The notes under the pieces: model-generated
What the model was told of the DNA's origin: nothing
The model's database searches: none
What the model saw: the letters and a program-made list of their open reading frames with translations, nothing else
Position numbers and translations under genes: made by a program
From: Nitrosarchaeum sp.
GTDB lineage: Archaea > Thermoproteota > Nitrososphaeria > Nitrososphaerales > Nitrosopumilaceae
Length of the DNA: 64,000 nucleotides
Direction of reading: 5' to 3'
Assembly (NCBI GenBank): GCA_023265135.1
Contig: JAHFUM010000003.1
Coordinates: 1 to 64,000 of the forward strand
Shown here: piece after piece, positions 16,992 to 27,209 of the stretch
How positions within the stretch are numbered: the first letter of the stretch is position 1
Layout of the letters: each line of letters begins with the position of its first letter

Positions 16992-18152
16992 ATGGTAAAT
17001 GAACATGCGTTAACTGTTAGTCTTGAAGAATTTGGCTTGAGCAAGTATGAGGCTCAGGCATATGTTGCCCTTATTTCAAAAGGCACAATATCTGCAGGTG
17101 AACTTGCCTACTATTCAGAACTTCCAAGAACCAAAATATATCCGACATTATTAAAACTGGAAAATAAGAAATTGGCAATAATTTCAAAGAGTAAACCAAT
17201 CATGTGTACAGCAATTGCACCAGAAGATGCTTTTGATTCAATAATTCATGAACAGATTAACAAAGTAAATGCAATGAATACATTGGTATCAAATCTCAAA
17301 AAAGCAAGTGAAGAGAGCAGAAAGTCTAGAGGTTCTGAAGAAAAAAGGTATTTTCATGTTGGTGCAAATAATGTCCTAGAACAACTAAGAACAATGATCG
17401 AGGGTTCAAAATATTCAATTAACATCATGGCTGATCAGTGGGGGTTGGGACTGTTAGGAGAATGCAAAGAACAGTTACTATCTGTGCTTCGAAGAAATTT
17501 AGAAGTTAGATTATTGCTCCCGTCATCGCAGATTTGTTCAGAATTATATAGGGCAATTCCAAATGAGGTAAAAATAAGAGTCTCAGACATAATACAAAAT
17601 TGTTTTGTTTTTGATGAAACAGAAGTATTGATTGTAGATAATGAGAATGGCAAGGGTGCAATATTTTTATCGACAGAAGTGTTAGGAGTGAATCAAAATA
17701 AAATATTTGTAGATATTTGGAGAAATGCAATTAAAACAGAATCACTTGCAGACATGACAAAAAATGAAGCTCAAGAAGTTTATAAGATTATTCGAATCAT
17801 AAGTGAAAATGGATTAACACATATTCTAAATTCAACAATGATTTCAAAAAATCCTGAGTGCGATATGCTCAAATTACTTGAAAAGAATGGAATTAATTTA
17901 AAAAATAAGTCATTGGATGAAATAATTGAAATTATAGATGCGGCACTACAAATCATGTGTTCAGGGCATGCGAATTTTGACGCCAATACTAAAAACATAA
18001 CAGTAGAATCAAAATTGAATAGTGGACATTCATTACCATGGGTGTCAATTTTGGATGGATGTTTGCAGAAACAAGGTTACAAAACTAGAACGATATATCA
18101 AAATAATTCAAGCAAAGGCGAAAAGGTCCTAATTAAAATAAGTAAAAGCTAA
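16992..18152 (+). CDS. TrmB-family transcriptional regulator
   Basis: 386 residues. Residues 8-75 form the TrmB winged helix (LEEFGLSKYEAQAYVALISKG, then ELPRTKIYPTLLKLENKKLA), followed by a helical dimerisation linker and a phospholipase-D-like effector domain of the TrmB_C kind. TrmB proteins often sense sugars, but the roles in ammonia oxidisers are unknown. The C-terminal 100 or so residues (from about 290) look like an additional domain. It is divergent from the cdv cluster and could act on the shared intergenic region, although TrmB-like genes are numerous and no operator was identified. Confidence 0.8.
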   Translation: MVNEHALTVSLEEFGLSKYEAQAYVALISKGTISAGELAYYSELPRTKIYPTLLKLENKKLAIISKSKPIMCTAIAPEDAFDSIIHEQINKVNAMNTLVSNLKKASEESRKSRGSEEKRYFHVGANNVLEQLRTMIEGSKYSINIMADQWGLGLLGECKEQLLSVLRRNLEVRLLLPSSQICSELYRAIPNEVKIRVSDIIQNCFVFDETEVLIVDNENGKGAIFLSTEVLGVNQNKIFVDIWRNAIKTESLADMTKNEAQEVYKIIRIISENGLTHILNSTMISKNPECDMLKLLEKNGINLKNKSLDEIIEIIDAALQIMCSGHANFDANTKNITVESKLNSGHSLPWVSILDGCLQKQGYKTRTIYQNNSSKGEKVLIKISKS

Positions 18153-18179
18153 AATCAGACAACATATAGTCACGATATT

Positions 18180-18632
18180 GTGATTGAAGAAAAAATAAAA
18201 TTAATTGGAGTAAAGCTGCCTATTCCACCAAGTCCTGCAGGATCTTATATTCCAGTAGTAAAATCAGGTAATTTACTATATGTTTCAGGCCAGATACCAA
18301 TGGAGGATGGAAAAGTAATATTTACTGGAAAAGTTTCAGATGTGAATATTGAAGCGGCACAAAAATCAGCAAGGATTTGTGCAATAAACATACTAGCTCA
18401 GATCAAAAAAGAACTAGGAGATTTAGAAAAGATTTCAAAAATTGTAAGATTGTCAGGGTTTGTAAATTCAGTGCCAGAATTTACACAGCAGCCAAAAGTA
18501 ATTAATGCCGCTTCGGATTTATTTTATGAAATATTTGGAGATTCTGGAAAACACACCAGAATTGCAGTGGGCGTATCAAGTTTACCATTAGATTCAATGA
18601 CAGAGATTGATGCAATAGTAGAAATAAGATAA
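18180..18632 (+). CDS. RidA/YjgF-family protein
   Basis: 150 residues of the YjgF/YER057c/UK114 fold: LLYVSGQIPMEDGKVIFTGKV, then LGDLEKISKIVRLSGFVNS and HTRIAVGVSSLPLDSMTEIDAIVEI. The catalytic Arg of RidA deaminases (in HTRIAVGV) and the late Glu (TEIDA) appear retained. RidA hydrolyses reactive enamine/imine intermediates; this longer subgroup is less well characterised, so deaminase activity is not certain. The start is GTG at 18180, 27 bases after the TrmB-like gene, probably co-transcribed. Confidence 0.85.
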   Translation: MIEEKIKLIGVKLPIPPSPAGSYIPVVKSGNLLYVSGQIPMEDGKVIFTGKVSDVNIEAAQKSARICAINILAQIKKELGDLEKISKIVRLSGFVNSVPEFTQQPKVINAASDLFYEIFGDSGKHTRIAVGVSSLPLDSMTEIDAIVEIR

Positions 18633-18650
18633 TCTCAATTTTGAAATTAT

Positions 18651-19700
18651 CTAATTTAATTTTTTATTGAATTCTTTGAGGAATGCTTGAATTTTTGGTT
18701 TTGGAATTACTGCACCGCATGCTTTATCATGTCCACCGCCAGAACCACCAAGTTCGGTTGCAAGAAGATTAACAATTTTACCTAAATGAATTTTGCAAGA
18801 TCTTGATCCTCTGACAGATACTGCATAGATACCATGATCAACTCTTTCTTTGTATGCAACACCCACATCTTTTCCAGACAGTCCTAAAACAAAATTAACA
18901 GCACCACTTGCTCCAGAATCAAGAATTTCCATATATCCAATATTCTTCATAGTCTTCATTCCTTTTTTTACTTTAGCGATTATTAGTGCTAGTTTCTCAA
19001 CTTGGATTTGTGCAAATTCAAATGTATTTGGAATTTCATGTGGGAATTTTGAATCAGCCAATTCCTCTACCAAATACAACAAATAGTCTGGATCTTTTTG
19101 GTGCCCAACTATATTGTAAGTAAGAACAGTTGCATTAATCAAAGCAAATTGTCTATCATATATTTGAAGTAATTTAGAACCAATTGGTCTGTCTTCCATA
19201 TAGTCGGTAATGGCAGCACATGCTGCAATGAAAGGAGCGTGATCAGAGAGTTTTGATTTGAATGCATTGTAGACCTGAACAGTAGTACATTCATTGATGT
19301 CATGTATCATTTTAACTTTAATTTTTTCCAATTCTTTAGTAATTTTCGGATCAATATCATGATGATCAATATAGGTTACAGCAACATGATTCTTTTTTAA
19401 AATCCTTAGAAGATCAACAAATTCATCTTGATTTTTTTTACTAAGACCTAAATCGCAAATATATAATGATTTTAATTTTTCATCTGCACAAACTTTTTGG
19501 ATAGCCTCCATCTGTCCAGGGTAATCAACTAAAATAGAATCACCACCAAAGGCTTGTCTAATTAATGCTGCAGAACTAATACCATCAGCATCTTCCTTGT
19601 GAGAAATACAAACAACTTTTGTTCTTTGTTGAATTGTCTTGATTTTTGTTACAATTTTTTTCTTAACAGTCTTTGTTGTTTTTATTTTAGATACGACCAT
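18651..19700 (-). CDS. DHH-family phosphoesterase (RecJ/NrnA-like)
   Basis: 349 residues. After a lysine-rich N-terminal extension (about 1-25) the DHH motifs appear in order: HKEDADGISSAA, ICDLGLS and the eponymous IDHHD; the DHHA1 domain ends in GGSGGGHDKACG, which binds the substrate. Such enzymes are Mn-dependent 3'-5' or 5'-3' exonucleases or oligonucleotide phosphodiesterases; archaeal RecJ-like proteins associate with the replisome. I cannot choose between nanoRNase and RecJ roles from sequence alone. It converges on the RidA-like gene. Confidence 0.85.
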   Translation of the reverse strand: MVVSKIKTTKTVKKKIVTKIKTIQQRTKVVCISHKEDADGISSAALIRQAFGGDSILVDYPGQMEAIQKVCADEKLKSLYICDLGLSKKNQDEFVDLLRILKKNHVAVTYIDHHDIDPKITKELEKIKVKMIHDINECTTVQVYNAFKSKLSDHAPFIAACAAITDYMEDRPIGSKLLQIYDRQFALINATVLTYNIVGHQKDPDYLLYLVEELADSKFPHEIPNTFEFAQIQVEKLALIIAKVKKGMKTMKNIGYMEILDSGASGAVNFVLGLSGKDVGVAYKERVDHGIYAVSVRGSRSCKIHLGKIVNLLATELGGSGGGHDKACGAVIPKPKIQAFLKEFNKKLN

Positions 19701-19740
19701 TATTGTCGATTTACTTGTATGCCCTCATTTAAATCAAGAA

Positions 19741-19941
19741 TTAATTTTGCTTTGATTCTTGAGATTCTTTTTTTATGCTTTGATTAGCCAAATATGTAGA
19801 ATTTACAAATGCATCATAAAATGATGCACCATTCATCTGAGTTTGAATGTCAATTTCTTGAATTTTGCGTAGTTCATCTCCTGATGCTGTTAATACTAGA
19901 TTATCGAGTTTCTCTAAAAGTTGTCTTTCAGCTGGAGTCAT
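19741..19941 (-). CDS. small protein with a DxQxQxxGxSFYD motif
   Basis: 66 residues. It begins with a helix (ERQLLEKLDNLVLTASGDELRKI) and contains DIQTQMNGASFYDAF followed by a short hydrophilic tail. The same DxQxQxxGxSFYD pattern occurs in the 86-residue gene on the other side of citrate synthase, indicating homologous small proteins. The function is unknown. It lies 40 bases upstream of the DHH gene on the same strand. Confidence 0.65.
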   Translation of the reverse strand: MTPAERQLLEKLDNLVLTASGDELRKIQEIDIQTQMNGASFYDAFVNSTYLANQSIKKESQESKQN

Positions 19942-20054
19942 TTAATCTTTAATTAAAAATAATCATTTATGAGCCAGAGTTGGCATATTAGACTAATTAC
20001 TAAACTTCGTAGACATGATTTCTTGCGAAAATATAATAAAAGATTTCACAGAGG

Positions 20055-21224
20055 ATGTTCATGGAGACAAAAAACACAGGCTTGCGTGGGATTCAGGTTG
20101 CAGATACAAGAATTTCAAATATTGATGGGGAAAAAGGTAAGCTGATTTATCGAGGTTACGATATCTTAGAACTTACAAAAAAATCAAACTATGAAGAAAC
20201 AGCATATTTACTATTACATGATGAATTGCCAACAAAGGAACAGCTATCAGAGTTCAAATCCAAACTAAATGAGGCAAGATGGATTCCCAAAAGAATGCAA
20301 ATCAACATGGGGAATTGGAGAAAAGACGCGGACCCAATGGATATGTTACAGGCATTTGTTGCAGCATTGGCAGGATATTATGATGAGGAATTTGCAACCA
20401 AAGAAGCAAGTTATGAAAAGGCAATCAATCTAATTGCTAAAGTCCCCACAATAATTGCAAGTTGGCAAAGAGTCAGAGATGGGTTAGAAATAATCGATCC
20501 TGATTCAAGTTTAGATCATGCAGCAAATTTTCTGTATATGATGTTTGGAGAAAAACCAGATAAAGAAATTGAGAAGATTTTTGATACATGTTTGATTCTT
20601 CATGCTGAACACACCTTTAACGCATCTACATTTGTTGCAAGACAAGTTGCATCAACTAGGGCACATATGTATTCAGCAATAAGTGCTGCAATCGGGGCAT
20701 TGAGTGGAGAACTGCATGGAGGAGCAAATACAGAGGTAATGAAGATGCTTTTAGATATTGGTACGATAGACAACGTGGTTCCATGGATTAAAGAAAAATT
20801 GAGTAAGGGGGAGAGAATCATGGGAATGGGTCATGCAGTGTATAAAACATATGATCCTAGAGCACAAGTTCTAAAAGAATTATCAAGAAAGCTAGCTGCA
20901 AAAACAGGTGAACCATGGTATGACATTACAGAAAAAGTAGAAACAACTACAATTGCAGAAATAAAAATGCAAAGAGGAAAAGACATCTATCCAAATGTCG
21001 ATTTGTACAGTGCTTCAATTTACCATATGCTAAAAATTCCAATTGATCTTAATACACCAATTTTTGCAATATCAAGGGTTGCAGGATGGGCAGCACATAT
21101 TATTGAAGAAAAATTTGCAGAAGCAGCACCAAAGCCTGCATTATACAGACCAGAAGCAGTCTATGTTGGAAAATATTGCGGACCAGAAGGTTGCGAATAC
21201 GAAGTTCTGGACTTGAGAAAATAA
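20055..21224 (+). CDS. citrate synthase
   Basis: 389 residues, the size of archaeal/Gram-positive type citrate synthases. Visible are GIQVADTRISNIDGEKGKL, the active-site His region GALSGELHGGANTEVMKML, and the family signature GMGHAVYKTYDPRA with catalytic His. It joins acetyl-CoA and oxaloacetate; in an organism with the 3-hydroxypropionate/4-hydroxybutyrate cycle it would feed an incomplete or biosynthetic citric acid cycle. AGAGGA about five bases before the ATG serves as ribosome-binding site; a second ATG two codons in is possible. Methylcitrate synthase belongs to the same family and cannot be ruled out. Confidence 0.92.
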   Translation: MFMETKNTGLRGIQVADTRISNIDGEKGKLIYRGYDILELTKKSNYEETAYLLLHDELPTKEQLSEFKSKLNEARWIPKRMQINMGNWRKDADPMDMLQAFVAALAGYYDEEFATKEASYEKAINLIAKVPTIIASWQRVRDGLEIIDPDSSLDHAANFLYMMFGEKPDKEIEKIFDTCLILHAEHTFNASTFVARQVASTRAHMYSAISAAIGALSGELHGGANTEVMKMLLDIGTIDNVVPWIKEKLSKGERIMGMGHAVYKTYDPRAQVLKELSRKLAAKTGEPWYDITEKVETTTIAEIKMQRGKDIYPNVDLYSASIYHMLKIPIDLNTPIFAISRVAGWAAHIIEEKFAEAAPKPALYRPEAVYVGKYCGPEGCEYEVLDLRK

Positions 21225-21227
21225 TTT

Positions 21228-21488
21228 TTAATTTCTTGTGTTAAGCCACTCTTTTGCTTTAGAGTTCACATCGTGTTTGTATAATACTTCAAAAACCATA
21301 TCATAAAATGAGATGCCTTTTTTTTGTGCCTGTGTATCTAACCAACGAATTCCATCAGCCAGTTCTGGGTCATACGCTGAAAATTCTATAAGTTCATCAA
21401 CCATTTTTGAAAAGAATGTTTGCGACTCTAACATATGTAGATCTTTGAATCTTTGATCATAAGGGCGGGATTCAAAATATATAGACAA
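21228..21488 (-). CDS. small protein with a DxQxQxxGxSFYD motif
   Basis: 86 residues: an N-terminal part with YFESRPYDQRFKDLHML, then an acidic helix region, and DTQAQKKGISFYDMVFEVLYK, matching DIQTQMNGASFYD of the 66-residue gene at eight of thirteen positions. The two genes bracket citrate synthase and both are on the minus strand. No membrane segment, signal peptide or cysteines. A small regulatory or adaptor role is only a guess. Confidence 0.65.
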   Translation of the reverse strand: MSIYFESRPYDQRFKDLHMLESQTFFSKMVDELIEFSAYDPELADGIRWLDTQAQKKGISFYDMVFEVLYKHDVNSKAKEWLNTRN

Positions 21489-21510
21489 AAAACCGCTTTT
21501 TGATTGACAA

Positions 21511-21903
21511 TTGGAACATGTTTTGTTTTTTGACGGAAATGCAAAGAGAATATCATGGGTAATTCAAACAAATAATTCAAACATAGAGCAAAAAAGAGAT
21601 CATGCCGATATATATTCAGATAAAGTAACAATTCAACAGTCAAAATACATCGGATTGCACGTTGGAATATTTTGGGGCATTGGCACGTTTATTATAAAAA
21701 ATCAGGATATTGTAAAAATAGCAATAGACAATAAACAGATTTTTGAGCATCTTTCATCAGGTCAAAAAAACAATGATGTGTTCATTGAAAAAAGAACTTA
21801 TTTTATAAAACAATTAATTGCACATAGAAAATTGAAAATTCAGTATGAATTTATTTCATCAGATAAAAACTTGGCTGCTAAAATATTATCTAAAACGGTT
21901 TAA
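21511..21903 (+). CDS. hypothetical protein (130 aa)
   Basis: 130 residues that I do not recognise. The central part, YIGLHVGIFWGIGTFIIKNQDIVKIAIDN, is hydrophobic and glycine-rich but reads more like buried strands than a clear membrane helix. It starts with TTG at 21511, 22 bases from the divergent start of the SFYD gene, so the two promoters overlap. Composition is like that of its neighbours. Confidence 0.55.
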   Translation: MEHVLFFDGNAKRISWVIQTNNSNIEQKRDHADIYSDKVTIQQSKYIGLHVGIFWGIGTFIIKNQDIVKIAIDNKQIFEHLSSGQKNNDVFIEKRTYFIKQLIAHRKLKIQYEFISSDKNLAAKILSKTV

Positions 21904-22201
21904 GAACAAAAACTCAAATCACTTGATGATAACCACAAATATTTTCAATTCATAATGAAGAGATATAAAAAAGATAAGTTCAACTTAGAAGTGAGACAAA
22001 ATCAATTAAATACACACATTAGATTTTAAACAGTTTTTTCAAATTTGTGAAAATTTTCAAAAAAATATGAAATTAACACTAGATTAAATTTCAAATTAAT
22101 GAGGAGCCAGATAAAACTAGCAAGGATTTCTAAATATTTAAAATTGGAACGTGATAATAGGGATTAGATTTATTTAGCATGATGAAATTCTTGGATCAAT
22201 T

Positions 22202-22786
22202 ATGGCAGGCATAGATAAGGCGGCAATTGCATTTTCCATTGCAATTGTAGCTGTTGGCGTAGGATTTGCGTTCTATGCTGGTAACGTTCAAGGTAACGCT
22301 CCAGCTGTTTCTGCTCCAGTAATTACTAAAACTGCAGAGCCAAAAACACAAACAGACCCCTTTGCAGATATAGTAAGTAAGGTAAAGAAAGAAGCAGCAT
22401 CTACAACAACGGAAAAAAATGTGGAAGTAAAAAAAGAGGTTAAGACCGAAGAACCAGTTGCACCAGTTGAAAAATCAACTGAACCAAAAACAGTCAGTGT
22501 AACAATTTCACCAGGATCTTCATCTCCAGGATGTGAAACATCCAATGAATGTTATTCACCATCGTCAACTACAATCAGTGTAATGGATACTGTAGAATGG
22601 AAAAATACAGATACCGCAGCACATACAGTTTCAAGTGGTAGTCCAGCAGATGGCCCTTCAGGCACATTTGACAGTAGTTTGATCACGGCAGGATCATCAT
22701 TTGAACACACATTTGATCAAGCAGGAAGCTTTGATTACTTCTGTATGGTTCATCCATGGATGGTTGGAAACGTTCAAGTGAACTAA
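22202..22786 (+). CDS. membrane-anchored plastocyanin-like (type I) blue copper protein
   Basis: 194 residues. A single N-terminal membrane anchor (7-28) is followed by a Lys/Glu/Pro-rich flexible spacer (about 40-95) and a cupredoxin domain (97-194) with type I copper ligands His141, Cys181, His184 and Met187 in the motif CMVHPWM. The domain faces outside and probably carries electrons in the ammonia-oxidation chain, where such proteins replace cytochrome c in these archaea. The spacer would act as a tether. A TATA-like ATTTATTTA at about 22168-22176 sits about 30 bases before the ATG, consistent with leaderless or near-leaderless transcription. Confidence 0.92.
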   Translation: MAGIDKAAIAFSIAIVAVGVGFAFYAGNVQGNAPAVSAPVITKTAEPKTQTDPFADIVSKVKKEAASTTTEKNVEVKKEVKTEEPVAPVEKSTEPKTVSVTISPGSSSPGCETSNECYSPSSTTISVMDTVEWKNTDTAAHTVSSGSPADGPSGTFDSSLITAGSSFEHTFDQAGSFDYFCMVHPWMVGNVQVN

Positions 22787-22806
22787 TCCAAATTTTCTCT
22801 TTTTTC

Positions 22807-24393
22807 TTATTTTATTTGATTTTTTTGTATTGTTCTATTGTAAGCAACACCAAATCTGTGAGTCTCATCTCGAGCATATTGAAGAATTTTTAATGAAGGT
22901 TTATTTTTTGAAATTACAATAGAATTTTTTTGGCGTGGAACAAATATCTCTTCATTTTCTTTAGCAAGTGAAATACAATCAAGATTTAATCCAAGAGAGT
23001 GTAACGACTTTAGTGCAGCATTCAGTTGTCCTTTTCCACCATCAATCAAAATCAAATCAGGCAACTGAGAATTTTCTTCTAACAACCTAAGATATCTTCT
23101 TTTGATAATTTCACTTATCATTGCAAAATCATCTCTTCCAGTGACCGTTTTAATTTTGAATTTTCGGTATCCAGATTTGTTTGGTTTACCATCTACAAAT
23201 CTAGACATTGAACCTACTGCGAAATCATCACCATGATTTGAAATATCAAAGCATTCAATGATATTAGGAATTGTGGAAAGATTCAATATTTCCTTTAATT
23301 CTACAAGACCAAGATTACCTCCTTTAGAGTAAATTAATGAAATATTCTTTAAAATCAAATTAATGATATCTTTACGCTTACCACGTTGTGGACAAATAAT
23401 TTCAACTTGGAATCCCGCCTGCTCAGAAAGTAAGGATTCTAAAAGGGATTTATTTTCGGGAAGTTCACTAACAACGATAAATTTTGGGATTTTATGAATA
23501 GTATAGTATTGAAAAAGAAAATTTGAAAAATTATTATCTCCAACAAGATCAAAAAAGAATTTATCGCTATCGCGCATGACTCCGTTAATCATTCTAAAAT
23601 TCATAACGATTACAGATTGATCTTTACTCTGAAGTCCAAAATATTCTTCATCGGAGTTCTCAACATACTCCATTTTTTGTTTTGTTTGAAGACTGCCTAA
23701 TCGAATCAAAGTATCACGAATGTCTTTTGCACGCTCAAATTGTTGGGATGCAGCAGCTTGATTCATTTCTTCCTGTAATTTTTTTGTGAAGATCCGAGTC
23801 TGATTTTTTCCTTTTAATACGTCTTCTAAAGATGATACATGTTGAGGATATTTATCTTGAGCATCTTTGAATTCGCATGGACCTTCACAGTTTCCCAGAT
23901 GATATTCAAGGCATATTTTTTTTGGTAATTGCTTGCAGATTCTTATTTGAAATGCTTTTCGCAGAGTACCAATTGTAAGTAATTTTGAGCTGCCTTGCAT
24001 GAATGGGCCAAAAATCTTTCCGCCACCCAGAAACTTTCCGTCGCGTGTTCTTCTTGCAACAAGCAGTCGGGGATATTTTTCGTTTGAGATTCTAAGATAT
24101 GTGTAACGTTGTTGATCTTTTAATTCAATGTTAAATTTAGGTCTGTACTTTTTAATCATATTTGATTCTAAAAGAAATGCTTCGCTTTCATTATCAGTTA
24201 AAACAAATTCAATATCAGAAATGTTTTCAACAAGCTTCTGTGTTTTATAATTCTGATTTTTTAAAAAATATGACCTTACTCTGTTTTTTAGGTTCTTGGC
24301 TTTACCGATATAGATGATTTTTTTATCAGAATCCTTCATCAAGTAAATACCAGGATTTGATGGAATGATAATTTTTGAGATATCAAAAGTCAT
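22807..24393 (-). CDS. uvrC: excinuclease ABC subunit UvrC, lacking the C-terminal HhH domain
   Basis: 528 residues. The GIY-YIG nuclease domain (about 14-90; GIYLMKDSDKKIIYIGKAK) makes the 3' incision, a UVR motif (EEMNQAAASQQFERAKDIRD) contacts UvrB, and the RNase H-like domain (ECFDISNHGDD, ILIDGGKGQLNAA) makes the 5' incision. The protein stops soon after the DETHRFGVAYNR motif, so the tandem helix-hairpin-helix domain that bacterial UvrC (about 610 residues) carries at its C-terminus is absent. The ATG overlaps the uvrA stop by four bases. Last gene of the uvrB-uvrA-uvrC operon. Confidence 0.95.
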   Translation of the reverse strand: MTFDISKIIIPSNPGIYLMKDSDKKIIYIGKAKNLKNRVRSYFLKNQNYKTQKLVENISDIEFVLTDNESEAFLLESNMIKKYRPKFNIELKDQQRYTYLRISNEKYPRLLVARRTRDGKFLGGGKIFGPFMQGSSKLLTIGTLRKAFQIRICKQLPKKICLEYHLGNCEGPCEFKDAQDKYPQHVSSLEDVLKGKNQTRIFTKKLQEEMNQAAASQQFERAKDIRDTLIRLGSLQTKQKMEYVENSDEEYFGLQSKDQSVIVMNFRMINGVMRDSDKFFFDLVGDNNFSNFLFQYYTIHKIPKFIVVSELPENKSLLESLLSEQAGFQVEIICPQRGKRKDIINLILKNISLIYSKGGNLGLVELKEILNLSTIPNIIECFDISNHGDDFAVGSMSRFVDGKPNKSGYRKFKIKTVTGRDDFAMISEIIKRRYLRLLEENSQLPDLILIDGGKGQLNAALKSLHSLGLNLDCISLAKENEEIFVPRQKNSIVISKNKPSLKILQYARDETHRFGVAYNRTIQKNQIK

Positions 24394-27209
24394 TGTTTTA
24401 GTAATTTTTTGAGATATTTTCCAGTATAGCTTCCAGGCGCTTTTGCAACTTGCTCAGGCGTACCCATGGCAACTATTTTGCCACCTTCGTCGCCGCCCTC
24501 AGGTCCCAAGTCAATTAACCAATCAGAATTTTTTATAACATCCATGTTATGCTCAATTACCAGGACGGTGTTTCCCAGATTTACTAGTCGGTTTAGTACA
24601 TCGAGTAGTTTTTGAACATCTGCAAAATGCAACCCCGTTGTAGGTTCATCAAGAATGTAAAATGTTTTTCCGGTTCCTCTTTTGGATAATTCAGATGCAA
24701 GCTTTACTCTTTGAGCTTCTCCTCCAGACAAAGTAGTAGATGATTGTCCTAGCTTGATGTATCCTAATCCTACATCAAAAATGGTTTGTAATTTTCTTTT
24801 AATTGAAGGAATGTTTTCAAAAAATTGTAATGCCTCATAAACTGTCATATCCAAAATATCAGAAATATTTTTTCCCTTATACAAAACAGATAAGGTTTCA
24901 GAATTATATCGTTTCCCTTTGCATTCATCACACTTTACATAGACATCAGATAAAAATTGCATCTCAATTTGTTTTACGCCATCGCCATCACAAGCAAAAC
25001 ATCTTCCATCAGCTACATTAAAGGAAAATTGTCCTAGAGAATATCCTCTTTCTTTTGATAATTCTGTATTTGCATATAATTCTCGTATAGGAGTGAATAC
25101 ACCGATGTATGTTGCAGGATTAGAACGTGGAGTTCGTCCAATTGGTGATTGATCAATTGCAATTACCTTATCAATATTTTCAAGACCTAGAATTTCACGA
25201 TAGTTCCCAGATTTGATATTGGTCTTGTAAAAATGATTTTCAAGAGATTTCAACAAAATATCATTGATCAATGTAGATTTTCCAGAGCCGGATACGCCGG
25301 TTACAGAAACAAAAAGACCTAATGGGATTTCAACATCAATATTTTTCAGGTTATTTTCAGACGCTCCTTTAATAATTAAGGAACCTGATCGATTACGTAT
25401 CTTCTCTTCAAGTTTTATCAATGAATTGTTTTTTAGATAATCACCAGTGAGGGACTTGTGACCGTTAAGAATTTGGGCAATTGTTCCTTCAAAGACTACG
25501 TTTCCACCATGTATGCCTGCACCAGGACCCAAATCCACAATCCAGTCTGAATTTCGTATAACTTCTTCGTCATGCTCCACTACAATCACAGTATTGCCAA
25601 GATCTCGCAGTTTTGTTAGCGTTTTAATTAATCGTTCATTGTCCCGCTGATGTAATCCAATTGTAGGTTCATCAAGAACGTACAAGACCCCAGTAAGATT
25701 TGAGCCAATCTGAGTAGCCAATCTAATTCTTTGAGATTCACCACCAGATAACGTAGAACTTAGTCTATTCAATGTAAGGTAGTTTAATCCCACATTCATT
25801 AAAAATTCCAATCTTTCTTTAATTTCTTTAAGAACATCTCGTGCTATGTATTGTTCATTTTCAGTCAACTTTAATGTAGAAAAAAAATCATAACAATGAT
25901 CAATTGATAAATCACAGACATTCATAATTCCCTTGTCGTTAATTTTGACTGCAAGAGATTCAGGTTTTAATTTTTTTCCGTCACACACAGTGCAGGGCGT
26001 ATCTCGCATGAATTGTTTTAGCCATTCACGTTTTGATTCAGAATCAGTTTCCATAAATGAGCGATGAAGGTTAACTAATACACCTTCAAATGTATCAGTG
26101 TATTGCCAAGAAGAGTCACCTGACTTGGAACGATATTTAAAATCAATTAGATCATTAGACCCGTGTAAAATAATTTGAAGATGTTTTGGTGTAATTTTAT
26201 CAATAGGAGTCATCAAATCAAATCCAAATTTTTTTCCTACTGCTCGTAGTGCCTGTTTTCTAAATGCAGAAAATCTGCCACTCCAGGGAACAATTGCGCC
26301 ATCTAAAATTGATTTACTTTTATCTGGAATTACAAGATCTGCGTCAAATTCCATCTTCACACCTAATCCATTACATGTTTTGCACATTCCAAATGGTGAA
26401 TTAAACGAAAAAGTTCTAGGTTCTAACTCACCAATTGTCAATCCACAGTAAGGACATGCATTGTTCTGTGAAAAAATTCTTTCGGATTTTTCAGATGAAA
26501 TCATAACATCTCCCTTAGATGCTTTGATTGCAGTCTGGATTACCTCAAAAAGTCTAGATCTTTCAGATTTTTCTGCCTGCATTCTATCAACTACAATTTC
26601 AATATTATGCCATTTTTGCCTGTCAAGGGTAGGAAATTGCTCATCTAGGCTCAAAATTTCGCCATCTAGACGTATTCTAGAATATCCATCTTTTTTTATC
26701 TGTTCAAATAATTTCTCATATGTTCCTTTTTTTCTCTGAATAAGTGGAGACAGGATTAAAATTTTTTGGCCAACAAAGTCCTTTAGAATAGAATTACAAA
26801 TAGTTTCAATTGATTGACTAGATATTTTTCTAGAACAATTTACACAATAAGGAATTCCAATTCTAGCGTAGAGTAATCTCATGTAATCATAAATTTCAGT
26901 TGTGGTTCCAACAGTAGACCGTGGATTCTTACTTGTGGTTTTTTGTTGAATAGATATAGCCGGAGAGAGTCCTTCTATAGAGTCAACATCAGGTTTGTCC
27001 ATCATTTCAAGAAACTGGCGTGCATATGCAGAAAGTGATTCTACATAGCGTCTCTGCCCTTCAGCATAAATTGTATCAAAAGCTAAAGTAGATTTACCAG
27101 AACCAGATAATCCACTAATAACAACAAGATTATTTTTTGGAATATCAACATCAATGTTTTTGAGATTATGATGTCTAGCACCACGAATTTTTAATTTATT
27201 TTCTGCCAT
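24390..27209 (-). CDS. uvrA: excinuclease ABC subunit UvrA
   Basis: 939 residues, full bacterial length. Two ABC ATPase halves are present, each with Walker A (GLSGSGKST near 33 and GVSGSGKST near 640) and ABC signature ([24 protein letters not shown]), plus the inserted zinc modules (CVNC, CPYC, CTVC, CDGDG/CDEC). UvrA dimers find distorted DNA and load UvrB. The start overlaps the uvrB end by 14 bases in another frame. Archaeal UvrABC sets are generally regarded as acquired from bacteria; composition here nevertheless matches the neighbours, implying old acquisition. Confidence 0.96.
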   Translation of the reverse strand: MAENKLKIRGARHHNLKNIDVDIPKNNLVVISGLSGSGKSTLAFDTIYAEGQRRYVESLSAYARQFLEMMDKPDVDSIEGLSPAISIQQKTTSKNPRSTVGTTTEIYDYMRLLYARIGIPYCVNCSRKISSQSIETICNSILKDFVGQKILILSPLIQRKKGTYEKLFEQIKKDGYSRIRLDGEILSLDEQFPTLDRQKWHNIEIVVDRMQAEKSERSRLFEVIQTAIKASKGDVMISSEKSERIFSQNNACPYCGLTIGELEPRTFSFNSPFGMCKTCNGLGVKMEFDADLVIPDKSKSILDGAIVPWSGRFSAFRKQALRAVGKKFGFDLMTPIDKITPKHLQIILHGSNDLIDFKYRSKSGDSSWQYTDTFEGVLVNLHRSFMETDSESKREWLKQFMRDTPCTVCDGKKLKPESLAVKINDKGIMNVCDLSIDHCYDFFSTLKLTENEQYIARDVLKEIKERLEFLMNVGLNYLTLNRLSSTLSGGESQRIRLATQIGSNLTGVLYVLDEPTIGLHQRDNERLIKTLTKLRDLGNTVIVVEHDEEVIRNSDWIVDLGPGAGIHGGNVVFEGTIAQILNGHKSLTGDYLKNNSLIKLEEKIRNRSGSLIIKGASENNLKNIDVEIPLGLFVSVTGVSGSGKSTLINDILLKSLENHFYKTNIKSGNYREILGLENIDKVIAIDQSPIGRTPRSNPATYIGVFTPIRELYANTELSKERGYSLGQFSFNVADGRCFACDGDGVKQIEMQFLSDVYVKCDECKGKRYNSETLSVLYKGKNISDILDMTVYEALQFFENIPSIKRKLQTIFDVGLGYIKLGQSSTTLSGGEAQRVKLASELSKRGTGKTFYILDEPTTGLHFADVQKLLDVLNRLVNLGNTVLVIEHNMDVIKNSDWLIDLGPEGGDEGGKIVAMGTPEQVAKAPGSYTGKYLKKLLKQ

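Noticed and set aside
21954-22028. 24-codon frame upstream of the copper protein
   Set aside because: No recognisable features; probably chance.
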